DNA of 64,000 nucleotides from Tanytarsus gracilentus (GCA_038502055.1 JAXRKN010000044.1:902001-966000); one strand, 5' to 3'; shown: positions 14,936-30,372, counted from the first letter of the stretch. Notes: generated from the letters alone by a model not told the origin. Translations and numbers: made by a program.

Positions 14936-17900
14936 TTTTTTACGAGACACTTTCAAGGCAACACTTCCTCAGCAACATTTTTTAACTGACTCTATCCATG
15001 CACTTATGACCATAAAAAATATTATCTATCTGCTAATGAGTTAAGGGCATGCGGCTGTTAAACACATTTACCATAATTTTCGTTTTTAAAAAGATGTTTC
15101 TAGGAATATTTAAAAGTTGTCGTCGGCACAAAAAGAGGAAGATAGTCAACAGACACACTGCTTGCACACATGATAGGATGATTTCCTCTACTATCAAATT
15201 GCCCTCTCTCTGCAACATATGGATGATTTTTTGCGCTTTGTTTGTTTCTATTGCTGTATCTTTTTCTGCTTCTCTCGAAACCTCCGAGCCTTTCTCGACC
15301 TTTTTTTCTACGAAATTAAAAATAAAAAATATTTTTTTTTACTCTCCACAAAATTTCCGAGAAATTATTCAATTTGGAAGTCGGCAAAGAGGAGAACAGA
15401 GAGAAAAGCAACAGCAGCAGTGCTATTTGATCTGTATCGCAAAAAAAAGTGTGTATGATGGATAAAGAGCACTTCAGAAAAAAATTGCGATGACTCATGG
15501 TTGCAAAAATTCCTGCAAAAATTTTTCTCAAGCTCTCCCGTTAAAAAAAATTCAAGGAGCAAAACATTTAATTTGTTCGCGGAGAAAAAAATTGGCAGGG
15601 ATTGAAGTTGGATTTGATGGAATTGAACTTTAAAAAGTTTTATTGAATTTTTAGTAAAAAAATACGTGTTTGGATTTATTTATATGTTGAACAAACTTTA
15701 GGATTCGAACCTCAATTCTATATCTTTCGATTTATTTTGCAAATTTTTCTACACAACATTAAAACAAAATCAACTTCAACTTCTGCAAAAAAAAATTGCA
15801 ATCAGTACAAAAAATTGTGAGGCGCATAAATTTGTGCCCGTTGGCTGTCATGGAAAGTTCTCAAAAAAAATTACATACAGCATAAATTTTCCCACATTCT
15901 TGAGATGAGCAAAAATTGCAATCATTGCTGTGCATTATTAACTATGTGAGCTATGCACGAACTTGTTGAAGTGATCGACCTAAAAGTGGCAGAAGTGATC
16001 ATCACATGGGTGACCTTCATCATTGAATTTTTCAGCTAAATTAAACACTAAAATTCTAATAAATCGCTTTAGAGCCTTTTTTTGAAAATCTCTGATTTCA
16101 CTTTGTGCCTCTTCAAATCCATCTGTTGAACACACTCGAAATCCTCCAGTTTGTTTACTAAAAAAAGGATCGCAGTTGAAGGAATTTTTAAAGTCAATAA
16201 TTACGAGAGAAAGAAGAAGGAGGAACAACAGACCCGAAAAAAAAGTTCTGAATATTTTTTTGGTGCTCATGTTGCTCGACTCATCTCGTTATGTGTTGAG
16301 GGATTTTATTGAGCGCATTTTATTTCGTTCTTTTCTCTCTCTCTTCTCCTCTCAGGCGCCTTCGACACTGCAGGGAACTCAATACACACAATTGCCTTGC
16401 ATGAATGCTCATTGTTTATATTCCGAGACTTTCTGACATTTTTCTCGATCTCCGCTTTGAATTTTTTTTACGAAAGCAATTTAAGGATTTTTATGATGCT
16501 TTTTGAATAATGATGAGATTTTAATGATTTTGACGCATATGGAGATAATCCAATAAACACTTCTTCGTGAATGCCTTTCTTAAATTGAGTGTTAGATGAT
16601 CCTTGTGAAATTCAATTATCAAAGCATAAGCAATTAAATTATTAAGGTGTTGAAAATTGATTATTTAAAATTTAGTTTAGAATTTAGACTCGAAATTCAA
16701 AATTAAAAGGAAAATTTTACGTGTAAAACAATATTTTTTAAATTTTTCAAAAAGTTTAATGAAGGATTTTAATTTTTTCTCGGTGGGCACAATTTTTTTT
16801 TAAATTTCAAAAAATCTTTCAACCATTTTGCAAATTTAAAAAAAAATTCATAAAAGAGTGGATGAAATATTTTGCAGATTCTGTTTAAAAATTAAAAATA
16901 TCTCAAGCAAAATTTTCTTAAATGACTTCAATTCCTCAAGGCAACTCAATTTAATTCAATTCTCTCTCCTTGAAAATCTTTAAACATCCATAGAATGACA
17001 TGAAGCTTTTACACTTCTTCTTTCCTCATTATTTTATTTTTTTAGCTCCATGCGCTTCAAGTGTTCCCAGTTAGCTCCAAATATATGAGAAACGAAAAAA
17101 AATGAGGCAGAACAAGAATATTTTAACGACGAATGTTATTGTGAGATCTTACATCGAGATAAGAACCTGCAGTGCATTTCCAGAAAGGATTTCATGGCCT
17201 TTAAAATTTTTATTTTTACAACATATTCTTTCTCTTTCCACCTTCCTCGAGTTCGGTTGTCGCTGCTTATCAGTTTCGACAGAATCTGTTCGAGAATGTG
17301 TGTTTTGTCTTTAATTGCTTAATTTTCGAACACAGAGCGATTTCACCCGGGCATTGAGCGAGCATGATGATGATGATGATGTCGATCGAGCCAGAGAGAG
17401 AGCAAGTTAATAAGGTCGTCGAGGATTGCATGAGGAGCTTATGTGATGCCGAAATGGCATTAAATTAATGCAAATTAATTAACTGCATTTCTTTCGTTTA
17501 GTCTTCAAAACGCTCCGTGGATAAAGTTTGATAATCGAGGTAGAGAGAGAAAATGAACAAGAGAATCGTGCATGACATTAAAGCACTCTTATCGGAGTCG
17601 AAACATCTTAATCATTCATCAACACCTTGCTAAATATTAAAAGAAGTGAATTAAATGCGGATGGCATGTGGTATTTGTTTTAGGAGGGAATGACTTTGGG
17701 TTCAATTTAATTCTCTCAATGTCTGTCGGGTTGAAATGAGAAATTTTTGGAATAAAAATTAATTTTACTAGAATTTTAAAATTCAAATTATTTTAATACG
17801 TTAAATTGAAATTGATATATTTAATTTAAATTAAAGACTTAATTGCGCTGCAAACACCACATTTTAAATTTCTCTCTCCCGACATTAATGACGACGATAT

Positions 17901-20900
17901 AAAAGGAGATAACTGGAAAGAGAAGCGCAAACGAGCAGCTTGTTTATGACATTAAGAATGTGGTGCGATTTAGGCGAAAAAAAAAATTTCATAAAAGTTA
18001 AAATTTATGAGCCTTCAGTTGTTTCCGTTCTTCACAAATGTACAAAAGAAAAAAAACAGTTCTAGACCCTCGTCTCACACAATAATTAATAACTGAAAAT
18101 TGCGCTCGAGTTTTCGACATGAAAATTTGAATGATATTAAAATTGCGATGATATCAATCAAAAATGTGCATATCACATTCGACTGACATTCGACAATTAC
18201 AAGCACGCGATTAGAGATAATTTTTTTTGCTAGCCATAAATTGTTGCAGCTTCTAATCCGCACATTTTTGTTCTCAATTATTTTTCTCTCTTTTTTGCCC
18301 GATAGCAATTCCATCATGATCGTCTTCTATAAAATTATCATTATGATAATAGCATTAGCATTTCTAGAGCTTTTTTTCTCCATGCTTCACTTTCCCACAC
18401 TTGAAATGATGATCATCAAAAATGGACACACGATTCACGTGAGTCTGGAGATGCCTGGAATTATCCCTTCTTCTTTTTAATAATTACTTTTTTGTGAACT
18501 CCATGAGTTGTGTGAGAGAAAATTATCGAGATCCTTTTTTAAAAAATTTAAATTTTTTATGAATTTGCAACAGTGAAAAATCAAATTTTAAGTAAAAAAA
18601 TCCCACAAAATGGAGATAGGAACGTTCATCAAGTGTTCCCATTGCCATTTTCGCGGATTGCCACCAGCGATCGTGCTTCCATCATTATTCAACCGCTTCT
18701 TGCAAACCGACACATCCAATTGATTTTTCATTATCAGTCATTGAGTCAAGAACAACCAGCAGCAGTCGAAGAAGATTATGAGAGTGTGGGAACGAGTTGA
18801 ACCCCATTTGTTCGGATTTGGTGGCATGTTAAATTTAAACCCCGAGGACTTGAATATTTGAGAAATTGTGATACGACATGACATTCGGGAAAATTCTTTT
18901 AAAATTTGCATAAATTTCCTACTTTTTTAGATGCGAACACGAGAACGGTCGCATTCCGAGAAGGCAATTAAGTGTCGGCAGCTATTTACTCGCACAATCG
19001 ATTATCGTCGTCTATTTTGCGGTGTTTTGAGATGCAAAATTTGATGAAATTCAGTTTTTTAGAATTTTTATTTTTTTAATGCCGAAAATTAAATTTTAAA
19101 TGATTTTTTGATGTTTAAAATTTAACCGTTGTGTCTAACTGTGATTGAAATTAATTTCGAATTAATTTCTCTTGTCACTTTAACAGCTTTAAAAACAAAT
19201 CAGAAATTTAAATCCTCTAAAAATAATTTTAAAACAAATAAACAGAAAATTAAACGCCGCAAAAATGTGCACAAAAAAGTTTAAAACAGCTGGCAAAATT
19301 TTATAAATTTTTCGATGTACAACTCAACTACTTTTTTACACTGAAAAAACTTCAATTCGAGCAATTAATAAAATTGACTTTAATGACAAAGACATATGTT
19401 GGGATTTTTTAGAAGGAATTTTCTGCTAAAGATCATGTGGGCGATCATGCACATACAGCGACACACATTCAGTGTCTGAATGAATTCCTCTCGCAATAAA
19501 TCACATCGTAAAAGTCTTAATTTAAGCAAATTAATTAGTTGAGGAGATGAAACGGAGGCAAAAGAGTAAAATGGCCATTGGGTATATTGCAATTTTCATC
19601 AATTTAATTAAGAGAATTGGAGAGACGGAATTCGGTAGCAAAAACGCCACTAATAGATTTAATATCATGGCGAAATGGTATGTAATTTTTCATGATTCAT
19701 TGGAAGCTGTACCCGACACGATCTAGAGACGATCTCTCGACAAATTATCAGACAAATAACTTTCAAACGAAACGAAAATAAAATGCACACAATTTTTTAT
19801 TTTGTTTCTCATACGCAATCATTAATCAAGATGAGAGAGTGAAAAAAATCAAGTCGAAATTTCATCTTAATGCACCGCCCCGGCGTGGAGGGAAAAAAAG
19901 ATGATGAATTTTTGATCTAAAGAAAATAATAAAATGATTATTAGTTGGAGTTGAAACCATAACTAGCTCGCCATATCCAAAACCTTCTGCGAACTGAAAA
20001 TGCATCGAAATTGAACGTGCGAAATCACGATGCAACAGCGACCGAAGGCTATAAAGTGATTTATCAAAATACATCATTAATGTTTCGCACACACAAAAAA
20101 ATCCCTTTTAATGATCCTCGGACATGCTGTGGGTTTTTATTCCTGAGCTCTATAATCTAATGAAACATTTTTGGAAAATCTATCAAAACTGTAAATTTTC
20201 TATTAGATTAGTGATGAGTGGTTTTATGGTCAATAATGAAATTTAGACAAGGGGTGTTAGTGGTCATTTTTCAAAATATCACTTTGCAATTTGTGTGAAA
20301 TCATTTTGATGCTAGACATTAATTTTTCATTAATTTCAATCACTTTTAACATTTTTGGAACTTTTAAATTTTTAATACCTCAAAAAACGGATTAATAAAT
20401 TTTCACGTGGCAATTTTTCACATCTTTAACAACTCCAGCCGTAAAATAAATGAGAGAGAATCTCCATATAATTTTCTAATAACGGAATTCACGTCTCGTG
20501 GTTAACCAGACGCAGGAAAAATATGAAACTCCTTTAAAATTAGACATCAAATTTATCACGTTGAGAAATCTTTAATACTTTTCTCATTTTCTATAATTAG
20601 ACGGAAAAATTTCCCTTTGAATTGTTTCCTGTTTTTCACGGTGCATCTAGCATCAGCGGAAATGTTATGTCGCTGCACGGAGAGTTGAAAGAGTAACTCG
20701 AGACATTTGGAATTTTTTATTTTTATTTTTCATCACACATTTTATGATATATTTATTTTAATGCACTTGAAAGATGAACTTTTCCGATTTTTCTCTTCTC
20801 AAAAAAATATGATGTGATTTATAGCGATTCGAAAAATCCTTTTAGAAGGGGGAGAAAAAAATTAGTCGACAATCATCTGTGTTTATAGTGCGTGTACATA

Positions 20901-23900
20901 AGGCTAAATTCCGAATGGTTCATTTCACATTTTAGAGCCATTAAATATTAATAACATCTTGAACTGAACTATAAGATCTTTGTGTGTGTGCTGCTAATGC
21001 CATAAGGGTAAACAGGCATTTAATTGAGGAAGCAAGTGGATGCAGCAATAACATCCAGTCATGATATATTTGTTCAAATTACAGTTCCATGTGCGCATAT
21101 CTACACTCATGTCGCGCACGACAGCGACGATGCAACGGTGGCCATAAATTTTAATTTAAGATCAATTTAATGCGCCGAGCTGTGACTTCTGAGACTCGGA
21201 GATCATCGAGCACGGCTGAGGTGAAATTCATAAATTTTATCGCGGCTGAAGCTAAATAAATATTTTTGTGGAGATCATTGGAGGGTTTTTAAAAAATATC
21301 AAAGGGGAATTTATAGCTTTACACTCAACATCCAGTGAAATCATTAAAATTTGGAGTTTAAACCTCTTAAATCAGAAATGCAAAATCAAAACCACTGCAT
21401 AAAATATTTAAGACAAATTTATTCAAATAAAATAAAAATTAACCTTTCGCAAAAAGCTAAATGAAAACCAACCGAAAACATGACAGTCTGGAAGTTTCAT
21501 TTTGTCAAATATCCACCAATTAATTTCTGCCATAAACGTTTCGGGCGATTTTTCTCACTCGCTCGCATGCGGTTAAAAAAATATTTATAGAGATCGCAGT
21601 ACAAGACATGCATGATTAATAGACAAAGATCAGACGATCGTATTTGATTTACTTAATTCGTGCGGTTAATATTCGATGCTAAGTAAACGGCACGTCCCAT
21701 CAATTTAAAACCTGATCATCGCATTTATATTTTTTGGCTATTTTTAAAATCCATCGGCAGAGACACACGGAAACGCATTAGTAGAGGGGTTAAAGGAGAG
21801 GAGAAATGTTGTGATGCGGTGCTGTGTATGTTTGAAAATTATTTTCCACTTAATTAACGAATGTCTCAGTTTTAGATCTTGCGCACGAACAGAAGAATTT
21901 CTCATGAATGCTTTATGTCTCGTCACTTCGACTCGGCACATTTCATAAGCGACAAAAAATGGGTGTTGAGGTGTGAGGTTGAGGGTGATACGAGCGCATT
22001 TTTGTTGAAATTTTATCAACTAATATTTTTAAAATGTGAAAATATTTCAAGACTTTTAACTCCTTAAACCTCACTAAAATATCTGACAATTATTTTGTCT
22101 AAACCTTTTATAATGTTGTGAAGTTAAAAGAGAGTAAAAGAATTTTTCTTTCTTTAAAAAATAAAAAGTGACATGAGGCATAGAGCGACTGAGCTGCGAG
22201 TGAAACAGGTGTGGAATGTTTTCAATCGCGCAAATGAAAAGCCATAAAATTTCTAAACATGCTCATCATCGAGTGAATAAACACCGAGAATGATCGTCTT
22301 TAAGTGGAAAATTTATATTGTAAAATGTGAAAAATTTTCTCGATGAAAAAATTAAGTTCGAATTAATAAATAATTTTCGCCGCCGCGAGGAGAAAAAAAT
22401 TTGATGAAGAAAGAAATTTTTTTTTCAAGGAAAATGTTTAATGTCTTTGGAAGACATTTTAACGACTTTGCTCGTGACATTTGGGCAGTAAATTTTCCTT
22501 CTGCTATAATAAACACAGATAGATGCGAGATAAGACCTCGAAGTCATGTGGCAATAAAAATATTAAGAATTAGCCATTTGCATCAAATGGACTGACAGCG
22601 CGAAATTATGGCCGGATAGAAGTCGAATGCGTATTAAATAAACACCCCGAAGAGTCAAACAAATTGAAATGTTTTCCAGGAAAGTGAGCAATAAAAGGAA
22701 ATTCGAATACGAATGACCTAAAATATTTAACTAAATTGATGGAAAAAGATAAAATTGAATAGAAATTCATTTTATTAATTCAACTGAGAATTCAATTGTA
22801 ATCCAGGAATGAAAAATTGAATTCTGCCAATAATTTAAATCCAAGGATTAAAATTTAAATCTAGGATTTAAAAATTAATTCTAAGATTTAAATTTTTAAT
22901 CCTAGTCGTGGAGTTTAAAAAAAATCAATTAAAAATTGTCAAATAAATAATTAATTCATCAATTTAAAATCATCCGTTATATCAACCCTTGCGTCCTGCA
23001 AAATTCTCATTAAATTTCCTCTCAAAGGAATTCACTTGAAAATTGAACCTGTTGCCGAAAACATAAAAAATATGAGTTGCAAGTGCAGCCTTTACTTTAA
23101 TATGCGTTTGATAAATTATCATGATGTGTTCATCGTTTGCCGGTGCATGTTCGCCTCTTCGATGAATTCTCGATTTTTGCAATGGATATGCAATTTTTCC
23201 GCTGATGATCATGTAAATGGTTACGCATTGGTAGTCAAATTCATCATTCATTCCTTCCAATTCTTCCTTCACACGAATTTTCGCGTACATAAAAAAATTC
23301 CACCAGCTGATAGCCGAAAAAAGATTATTATTTAATAACACAGCTCGTGTTACATGCATCGCATGAAATTTACCTTAATTGTGGCCGAGTAAAGATGTTT
23401 TTATTATCCATCATTCTAAATATTTGATGCCATATAAAGTGAATGAAGGCAGGCGAGTGTAAGGAAGGAAGAAAGCTAATTATTATCGATAAAAAAGGGA
23501 ACCTTAAACAAAATTTATTAAGTCAAGAGAGACCAAACAGGTGAAGTGAGAGGAAGAGTGAATAAAGAAGGAATTTTTAAAGGGTGGAAATGGGAAATTT
23601 AAAAAAAAATTTAAAAAATTTAATTTAAATTTAACAGTTAAAAAGTTTTGCTAATAATTTAAATATTTTTCTAGAAATTGAGGATTTGAACCTTCTTTTT
23701 AAATCTTGAATATTTTTATAACTTAAAATCTTTAAGAACTTTACAAAATTTTTAACTTTATAAAAAATTTACTCAATTTCAAAATCCACCTTCAGACCTC
23801 GTCTAAATTTCAAAATTATCCACTTCCATGCAATAATAATAAAAATGTTCGATACACCAAAATTTTACGCTTAGTCTTTTAAAAATTTTTGCATGACAAA

Positions 23901-25373
23901 ATGCAGCGAAAATGTGTCGCATTAAATTCACATTTAGAATTTTATTTTTTTTTGGCGACAAACGGCAAACGCTCATGTGCGCGACCCATTGCCGTTAAAT
24001 TGGCTCATTCCGGTACCAATAAATCAAGCAGATGAAGACACACTCTTTCTCAACTCTCGGCATCCTGCAATTATATCAAATTATCCAATTAATAAATTTA
24101 TTCATTTCTTCACGAACGATGGAATGAAGTTTTATGTTGCCTGTCGACTTTAAGTAACACCCTCGCACATTCGGAGACATTATCGTGATATTTGAAGCAT
24201 AAAAGTGAGAGATGTTGATTTCGGAGATAATGGATGGACGACCCATGATCGTAAATTTTGAGGTGTTTGAAATTTGGTTGTCATCAAATTTTTAAGTTAT
24301 GTCTGTGTTTTAGGAAAATAATTTAAAAGTGCTGATTCTTTCTTTAACTCATTTTGTTTACATCTAAAAAAATAATGACGACAAAAAAAATTAGACATGA
24401 CGATCCAAAAATATATTTTCAACTTCTTGTGTGATAAATTTCATCTCCAATTTTATTATATTACAGCCGTAACTGAGAAGCATGCTCATATACATGTTTA
24501 TTTGTTTCATTAAGAAACAGCTTTAAACAATTTCCTTCCGGTTGTGTGAAGTCTAATTTTAATTTAAGACTACCCCGAATATGATGATGATAGCATGACT
24601 CTTTCAATTCCAACTGCTCATTCATTGCTGCTTTTAATTCATCGCGGATCTCTCAATGAGAGGAAAAAAATTAATTTCATCTTGTTCTCGCCGTTATCGC
24701 ACACATCACATCTCAATTGTGTTTGGACGCATACATCTGGCTTTATTGATGCAATTGACGTTGAAGAATTCTGCAAAAACCACACGGAATAATCGATTGT
24801 TCATTATCGTTTGCAAAAGTCATTAGAAAAATGTGTTTTTTGGCCTGTGAGTTTTTAATGAACACCTTTTTAGCTGCTTAATTTCGTGCGCCATGAAAAA
24901 GAAGGTGAAGTTCCCCCGAAAAAAAAGAAATATCGAGAGGAAATTGTGAGCCTGCTGCTCGAGTTTTCTTAAGAATGAAATTAAGAAACGAAAACATCTG
25001 CGAAAAGTTCATTTGATAGAGTTTTTTAGGAAATTGTGCAATAGTCAAAATTCAAAGTCTTAAAAATATTTTTAATTGCTTCGTGTTGAGAAAATTTATA
25101 AATTTAAGTTGTGAAATTTTTAATAAAATAATTTTTAGTTTTATTTTTCCAGAACTTTTTATCACATTTAAGACTTTTAAAATAGTCTTCAGGAATTTAA
25201 AAAAATTTCCTGAAAAGTTTCTAGAATTTCCAAATTGATTACTTGAAATTGTTTACTCATTCTCTCGCTCGCTGATCATCAAACATCGATATAAATCATA
25301 ATCAATCTAATCTGGTTCGATTTTCACGTACACGATCATCAGCAGTCGAGTAAGAGAAACAAACAGTAGAATT
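14936..25373. other. AT-rich noncoding DNA, no gene seen
   Basis: No ORF with a recognisable domain. The longest, 138 codons at 15049-15465 (+), is A/T-rich with an implausible composition and overlaps equally open frames on both strands. A TATAAAAGG string occurs at 17898-17906 without other promoter evidence. Simple GATGAT repeats lie near 17360-17385. Region 22830-22915 contains mixed direct and inverted copies of an AATTTAAATCCAAGGATT-like word. Confidence 0.6.
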
Positions 25374-25410
25374 TATATAAAAGGTTAGTAATTATAGTAT
25401 CGGCGTCGAG
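25374..25410 (+). promoter_or_regulatory. Candidate TATA-type core promoter
   Basis: TATATAAAAGG at 25374-25384 is a near-ideal TATA box, with a plausible start region about 20-30 bp downstream (around 25395-25410). About 30 bp upstream the sequence CATCAGCAGTCGAG resembles the CATCAGCCGTCGAG found near 29970, the proposed mohawk start. No downstream coding exon is visible within several kilobases. If real, it could drive a distal untranslated first exon or a noncoding RNA. In AT-rich DNA such matches also arise by chance. Confidence 0.25.
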
Positions 25411-28400
25411 GCGCTACCATCTGCTTGCGATGAAAGAGAAAACTTGGAAATGAAAATTGTTTCCATCGAAATAGTTTCGGAATTAATTTATTCGATAAAT
25501 GTAGAGCTAGATTAGCATCTGATCGATTCATTAGAATTTTACAAGGGAGAATGAAAAACAGGTGCTTGAGGTAGTTGATGGGAAATTATGCAATTTTAAT
25601 ATAGTCACAAATACATAGAAAGATGAGCACGTGGAGTAGAAGAGTGAAGAGTGCCACTAGATGTTTTGGATGTTAAATATTTCAGAGCTTTTGAAAGCTT
25701 AATTGGAGAACTTTTGCAAATTTTATTAAAAAGAACTAAAAACTTTTAAATTCTTTAATATGTTTGTAAAAATTAAAATTTAAAAAGCTTTCAAAAACTT
25801 TACAAAATTATTAATAAATATTTTCACCACATAAGCTTCAAAAAAAACATTAATATAAATCATTCAACATCAAAACATCATCAAAAGCATTGAAAACATC
25901 AAAACAATCCACAAAAGTTGACAAAAACATCAAAACAATTCCCAGAACATTCATAAAACATCGCTTTGAAAGAGATAGCAATAGTAAGCGAAAGAAAATT
26001 TTGCTTTTTGAAATCCATCATTTTGCGGCATTGCTGCATGTTCTGTGTCCCTAATAATGAACGCGCGTTGCTTGAATATTTTTCTTCCAAAGCCAAACAT
26101 TTTCTTGCTGTGTCCATATATACAAGCAAGTCGTATGTCGAAGGCAAGTCGAATAAAAACGGCAACTCTGCTCTCTGGAAATGGAATATTTAAAGGCCTG
26201 ATGAGTGAGAGAGAGACGCAAAGTTATAATTTTTTTTATCAATGATTGTTGATGGTTTTGGAAAAAAGGGAATATGAAAGAAGAACGAAATATTTTCGAT
26301 GGTTCTCAGCGGAGGCCTGTGTCAAGGTCACTTTAAAATGATCTCTATAAACTCGGGCTGTTTTGCGATATCTCTACAAGCCCTCAGTTTTGAGTCTATC
26401 TAGTCAGTGCAGTTTATGGAAAAAATGGAGCTTCGCTTCTCGAGTCACGTAAACAAAATTTTTTAAATTTTTTTCCGCCGCAATTCTTACAAATTTCACT
26501 TTCATTTCAACCTCAAACACAGCTCCAAATGATAACAATAACCGACTCGAATGATAAGCGAATTAGCGGATATTTAAATAAAGTCTAATTGAGATTTTTT
26601 CCCTTCGCATCTAGAGACGCTCTCGAAATGCGAAGCGATGCCTAAAACTCCCTAAATTAAAATAAAAGAAAAATGGATTGCTGTTTACGATATTCGCTCT
26701 GTGTGTTATTCTGAATGTTCACACACAAAACATATTCGATGTGCCGTTCGATTCGTAGCGCCTGGTATAACTGGTATCTCGAGTGAAAATTTCTACGAAA
26801 TATTGTTGAAGTGTATTTATGTTTTTGGGGGTAAATTTAGGAAATTTTAAGGATTTTTTAACTTTTCAAAATGTTTATATAAAATTTTGTAACGTATTTT
26901 AACATTTTAAATGTTTTTGAAATTTTAAAAAATTTTATATTTAAAAAACATCAATTTTAAACTTGTTTAAAGTCTTTAAATTTTTAAAAACCTATAAAGC
27001 TTTTAAAATTAGAAATTTCCAACTTTTTAAATTTCTAAATTCTATTAAAAATCATCAAAATTATCTCAAAACATTTTTCACCTAAAATTGCGCGAAATGT
27101 AAAATTTTTCGACCTCACTCGAGGTTGTTGTGCGTGATAATCAACAACACATCCCCCAGTTTAAATATATGTCACAACAGCCAACAGTCGGCAGCACTCT
27201 CGACCTTCATGCTCGCCTATTAGAACTCGCTCTTCTCAATTTTCGAAAAAATAACTTTTTTCCCTTTCTTTTTTATGTTTTTGTGGGAAAATTGCATCTC
27301 GCATTCAGGTCATTCTTGACTGTAAACTGAGATTTTTGTACGTCATAGATTTTAAAATTTCCACTCTCCTTCTCAAATTTTTTCCACGTGGGAAAAAAAA
27401 GTAGTTGAAAGAAACTTTCGAGAATTTCCATCAAATGCAGCCAAAAAAATATTGTGTCTCATAGGAATTCCATTTGTGTACTTTGGAAATTAAAGAAAAT
27501 AAATCGTTCGGGAAAAAAAGAGTTAAAGGCGGGTACACAATGGTCGATGTGTGACATACACTCGAACAAGTTTTGGACACACCACCAAAGATATTAATTG
27601 AGGCTTTAAAGTGGAAAATTTCTCTCATTGGAAATCAGTGATTGGAAATTGACTTCAAATTCCTTCCTTAATAAAAAGTGTCGAAAATTAAATTCTAAAA
27701 ATTATCGTGCAATTAAAGTTCGATGATGGGAAATTGATCATCTGGCGATACGTTGTAGATGCCACATTTAACGGCACGTGGCTTAAGACGTTTTTACCAA
27801 ACTCTCATACATCGCGCAGCAGTGAACATTATTTTCGCAGGGCAATTCCAATGCGATGCTGGCACTCATGACCGCCGCTTACATACGTTTCGATACCATT
27901 CCAAAAAAACTCCATTTTTCTCGAAACGTTGAACTAAAAATGTATGAAATCTACAAAATGTATGAAACAAAATGGCGCAATTAAATTTCAAATTGTCATC
28001 GTGATGTACTCGATGCGGTCTCGATAGATCAATGGACCGTCAATTGGCGTCCGACCATGCGTGTCGGTGTGACTTTTGTCGATGTGTAAGATAATCATCG
28101 CTCTTTCCCCGATTAAAGAGTGCAAAGTAGAAAACTTTTGTCAGTTTCCACCATGGTTGTTGTATACGTAAGTGCGATGGCATCGCCTTCGAACGCATTG
28201 AGGAAATTTTTCCAGCCAACTTGTGATTTCCAATCAAATCGACCATTTGCAAGAGTGTCTATGGCTTTTAATTGTGTGAGCTCCAACTTTTGCAGGCTCA
28301 AGTTTCCAACCTGACAGCGTTAAATTTCATTCTTTTCCAGCCTTTTATGAGAAATTCCCACTAAATATTTATTTTCCCAAAAAAAAAATAAACTTTTCCT

Positions 28401-29954
28401 TCATTTCGATCTGAACCATTTTCTTTTTAAATCACGTGGGCTTTCAAGCATGGAGATGAATAAATGATAAAAATAATTTAATTTCGTTACGTCATGCTTA
28501 AATGAGATAGCAAATGTCAATGACACACTTAATGGAGTGACGTATAACTAAGTGGGGGACATTTTATGAAATTTAGATGAGGAATAAAAATTTTTATACA
28601 ATGAAATTAATTTTTTCAAGGTGAGATAAATTTGAAATGATTTTTAAAATTTTTTGAAAACGTTAAAAAAAATTAAAATTCTAATTTTTAATATCTATAT
28701 TTTTTTAATGTTTTCTATTCTAAAAAATTAAAAATAAGATTTGAAAATTCAAATTAAATTTAATCTCAACAAATTTAAAATATTTTTTGGAAATTTAAAA
28801 AATTTAAAAAATATTCCATCCCTTGAAACTTTTTTAAAAAATCTCCAAATCCATTCTTAAAAGTTTCACCTTCAAAAACCAAATAAAAAATCTAAGCGCC
28901 ATCACAGAAAAAAACGTTTGTTCATTTTATTTTCCTACCATCACCAAAAAAGCTTTACGAAACGTTCCCAGCAGTGAGCGCAAAACGTAGAAAAGCACCA
29001 GGCTGCCGGGTGTTGAGGGAAAGAGAAGAAAAAAAAACATTGCCATGTTTCTTCATATGGATTTTGTAACCGCGCGGCAAGAGAGAAAAGAAAATGTTCT
29101 GTGTGCGCTCAATGTGACTGTGCGAGAGTTATGGCAATGGCAACGCCATTTAAATCCCACTTCCATTTTAGATGTTTTATACTCTCTGATGAATGAAGGT
29201 GATTTTATGATGATTTTTGAAAGTTCCGTTCGTGCTTTTGTTGAAGTTCTTTAAAAGAAATTGATAAGAATAAAATTTCGATGACGTCAAAAGTTTGACC
29301 TTCAAAACGATGTTTTTTGTCTAACTGCCAAAAGGTTTTTTAAGGATATCAAATGCGTTGTTTTAAGGTGTTGAAGAATGTGGGAATAAATTTATGAAAA
29401 TATTAAAATAAAATTACGAAATTTTAAAATTTCAACTTTTGTTTTTTTACTCTTTTAAATTTTCAAATTTTAGTAAAGCTTTTAAAATAAATTTTTAATC
29501 AAAATCATATTTCCATCCCTTGCGTTCAACAAACATTTTCATTACCTCAACGCATTTTCTATTAAGATCATTATGATCCTATAAATCGACTCAATGAAGC
29601 CACGAGTGACAAAACATGACATTTAAAAAAGAAAATGTGCGAAAAACAATAAAAATTTTCTTCAATCGCAAATCATTGAAAATAGAAAATTCATGTTTTA
29701 AAAATGATTTTAATTGTTTTAAGTCAAACGAGCGCGTGCGATTACCGAACAATTAGCATTGACCACGCATTCCTTCAAAAATCTATAAATTTTTCACATG
29801 AGCTTGATTTATGCATCGTCGTTGAGTTTGTGAACTTTCACGAAAATAAAAATTCTCGTGACAAATATATTCACGGTATTTTGACTTCGCCACCGACTCG
29901 TACAGTGTAGTATTTGTTAGCATTCGTAAATTTCTACTTCAATATTTTTCTCTT
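25411..29954. other. AT-rich noncoding DNA, no gene seen
   Basis: Only short unsupported ORFs. A weak inverted repeat built on GAGCTTTTGAAAGCTT lies at about 25685-25800. No RNA gene or mobile-element coding region is recognised. As the last part of a 30-kb gene desert upstream of a developmental homeobox gene, it could hold enhancers, but none can be read off the sequence. Confidence 0.55.
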
Positions 29955-30372
29955 CTCAGATGATCATCAGCCGTCGAGACGTTAAGATCGGTTTGAGAAA
30001 AAGAAAAGGAAAATCGTGTAGTAAAAATTATTTTCGCTGTTTTGCAGTCATAAATTGCGTTCTATTTGCAATTAAGCTGCGACATCGGCGACAAGTGTTT
30101 TAAAGAGTTTTTTGACATTCTGCTGAACGCAAAAAAATCTGAATAAAAAGCAAGTTGAAATTTTATTGTGATTTTAATTTTTGATGTTTTTTGTGATTGC
30201 AAAAAATCCAAGAACATTTTGGTGGATTAAGGAAAAGTTATCAGTGATAAAAAATCCAAAAAGATTTTTGAAAAAGAATTAAAAAGTTTAAAAGTTTAAA
30301 GTTTTAACGGTTATTTTTCTCCGTGTCCCATATCAGGTCCAAAAAACTGTTCATCATTTAAAAAGACATTCG
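29955..30372 (+). promoter_or_regulatory. Probable promoter and 5' untranslated leader exon of mohawk
   Basis: Around 29958-29985, TCAGATGATCATCAGCCGTCGAGACG-like sequence offers initiator (TCAG) and downstream (AGACG/GGTTT) motifs typical of insect core promoters. The following 400 bp contain no long ORF and look like an insect leader. The segment ends at a strong donor, TTCG|GTAAGT, at 30372/30373. The next good acceptor on the same strand is a long pyrimidine tract ending TTTTTAG at 32125, just before the proposed mohawk start codon. The start position is approximate and the assignment is inferred from splice signals and spacing only. Confidence 0.35.

Noticed and set aside
15049..15465. 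138-codon plus-strand ORF
   Set aside because: Low-complexity, Lys/Phe/Ser-biased, overlaps equally long ORFs in other frames on both strands; no domain, no splice or poly(A) support.
17898..17906. TATAAAAGG string as a promoter
   Set aside because: No initiator, downstream element or coding exon nearby; expected by chance in AT-rich DNA.
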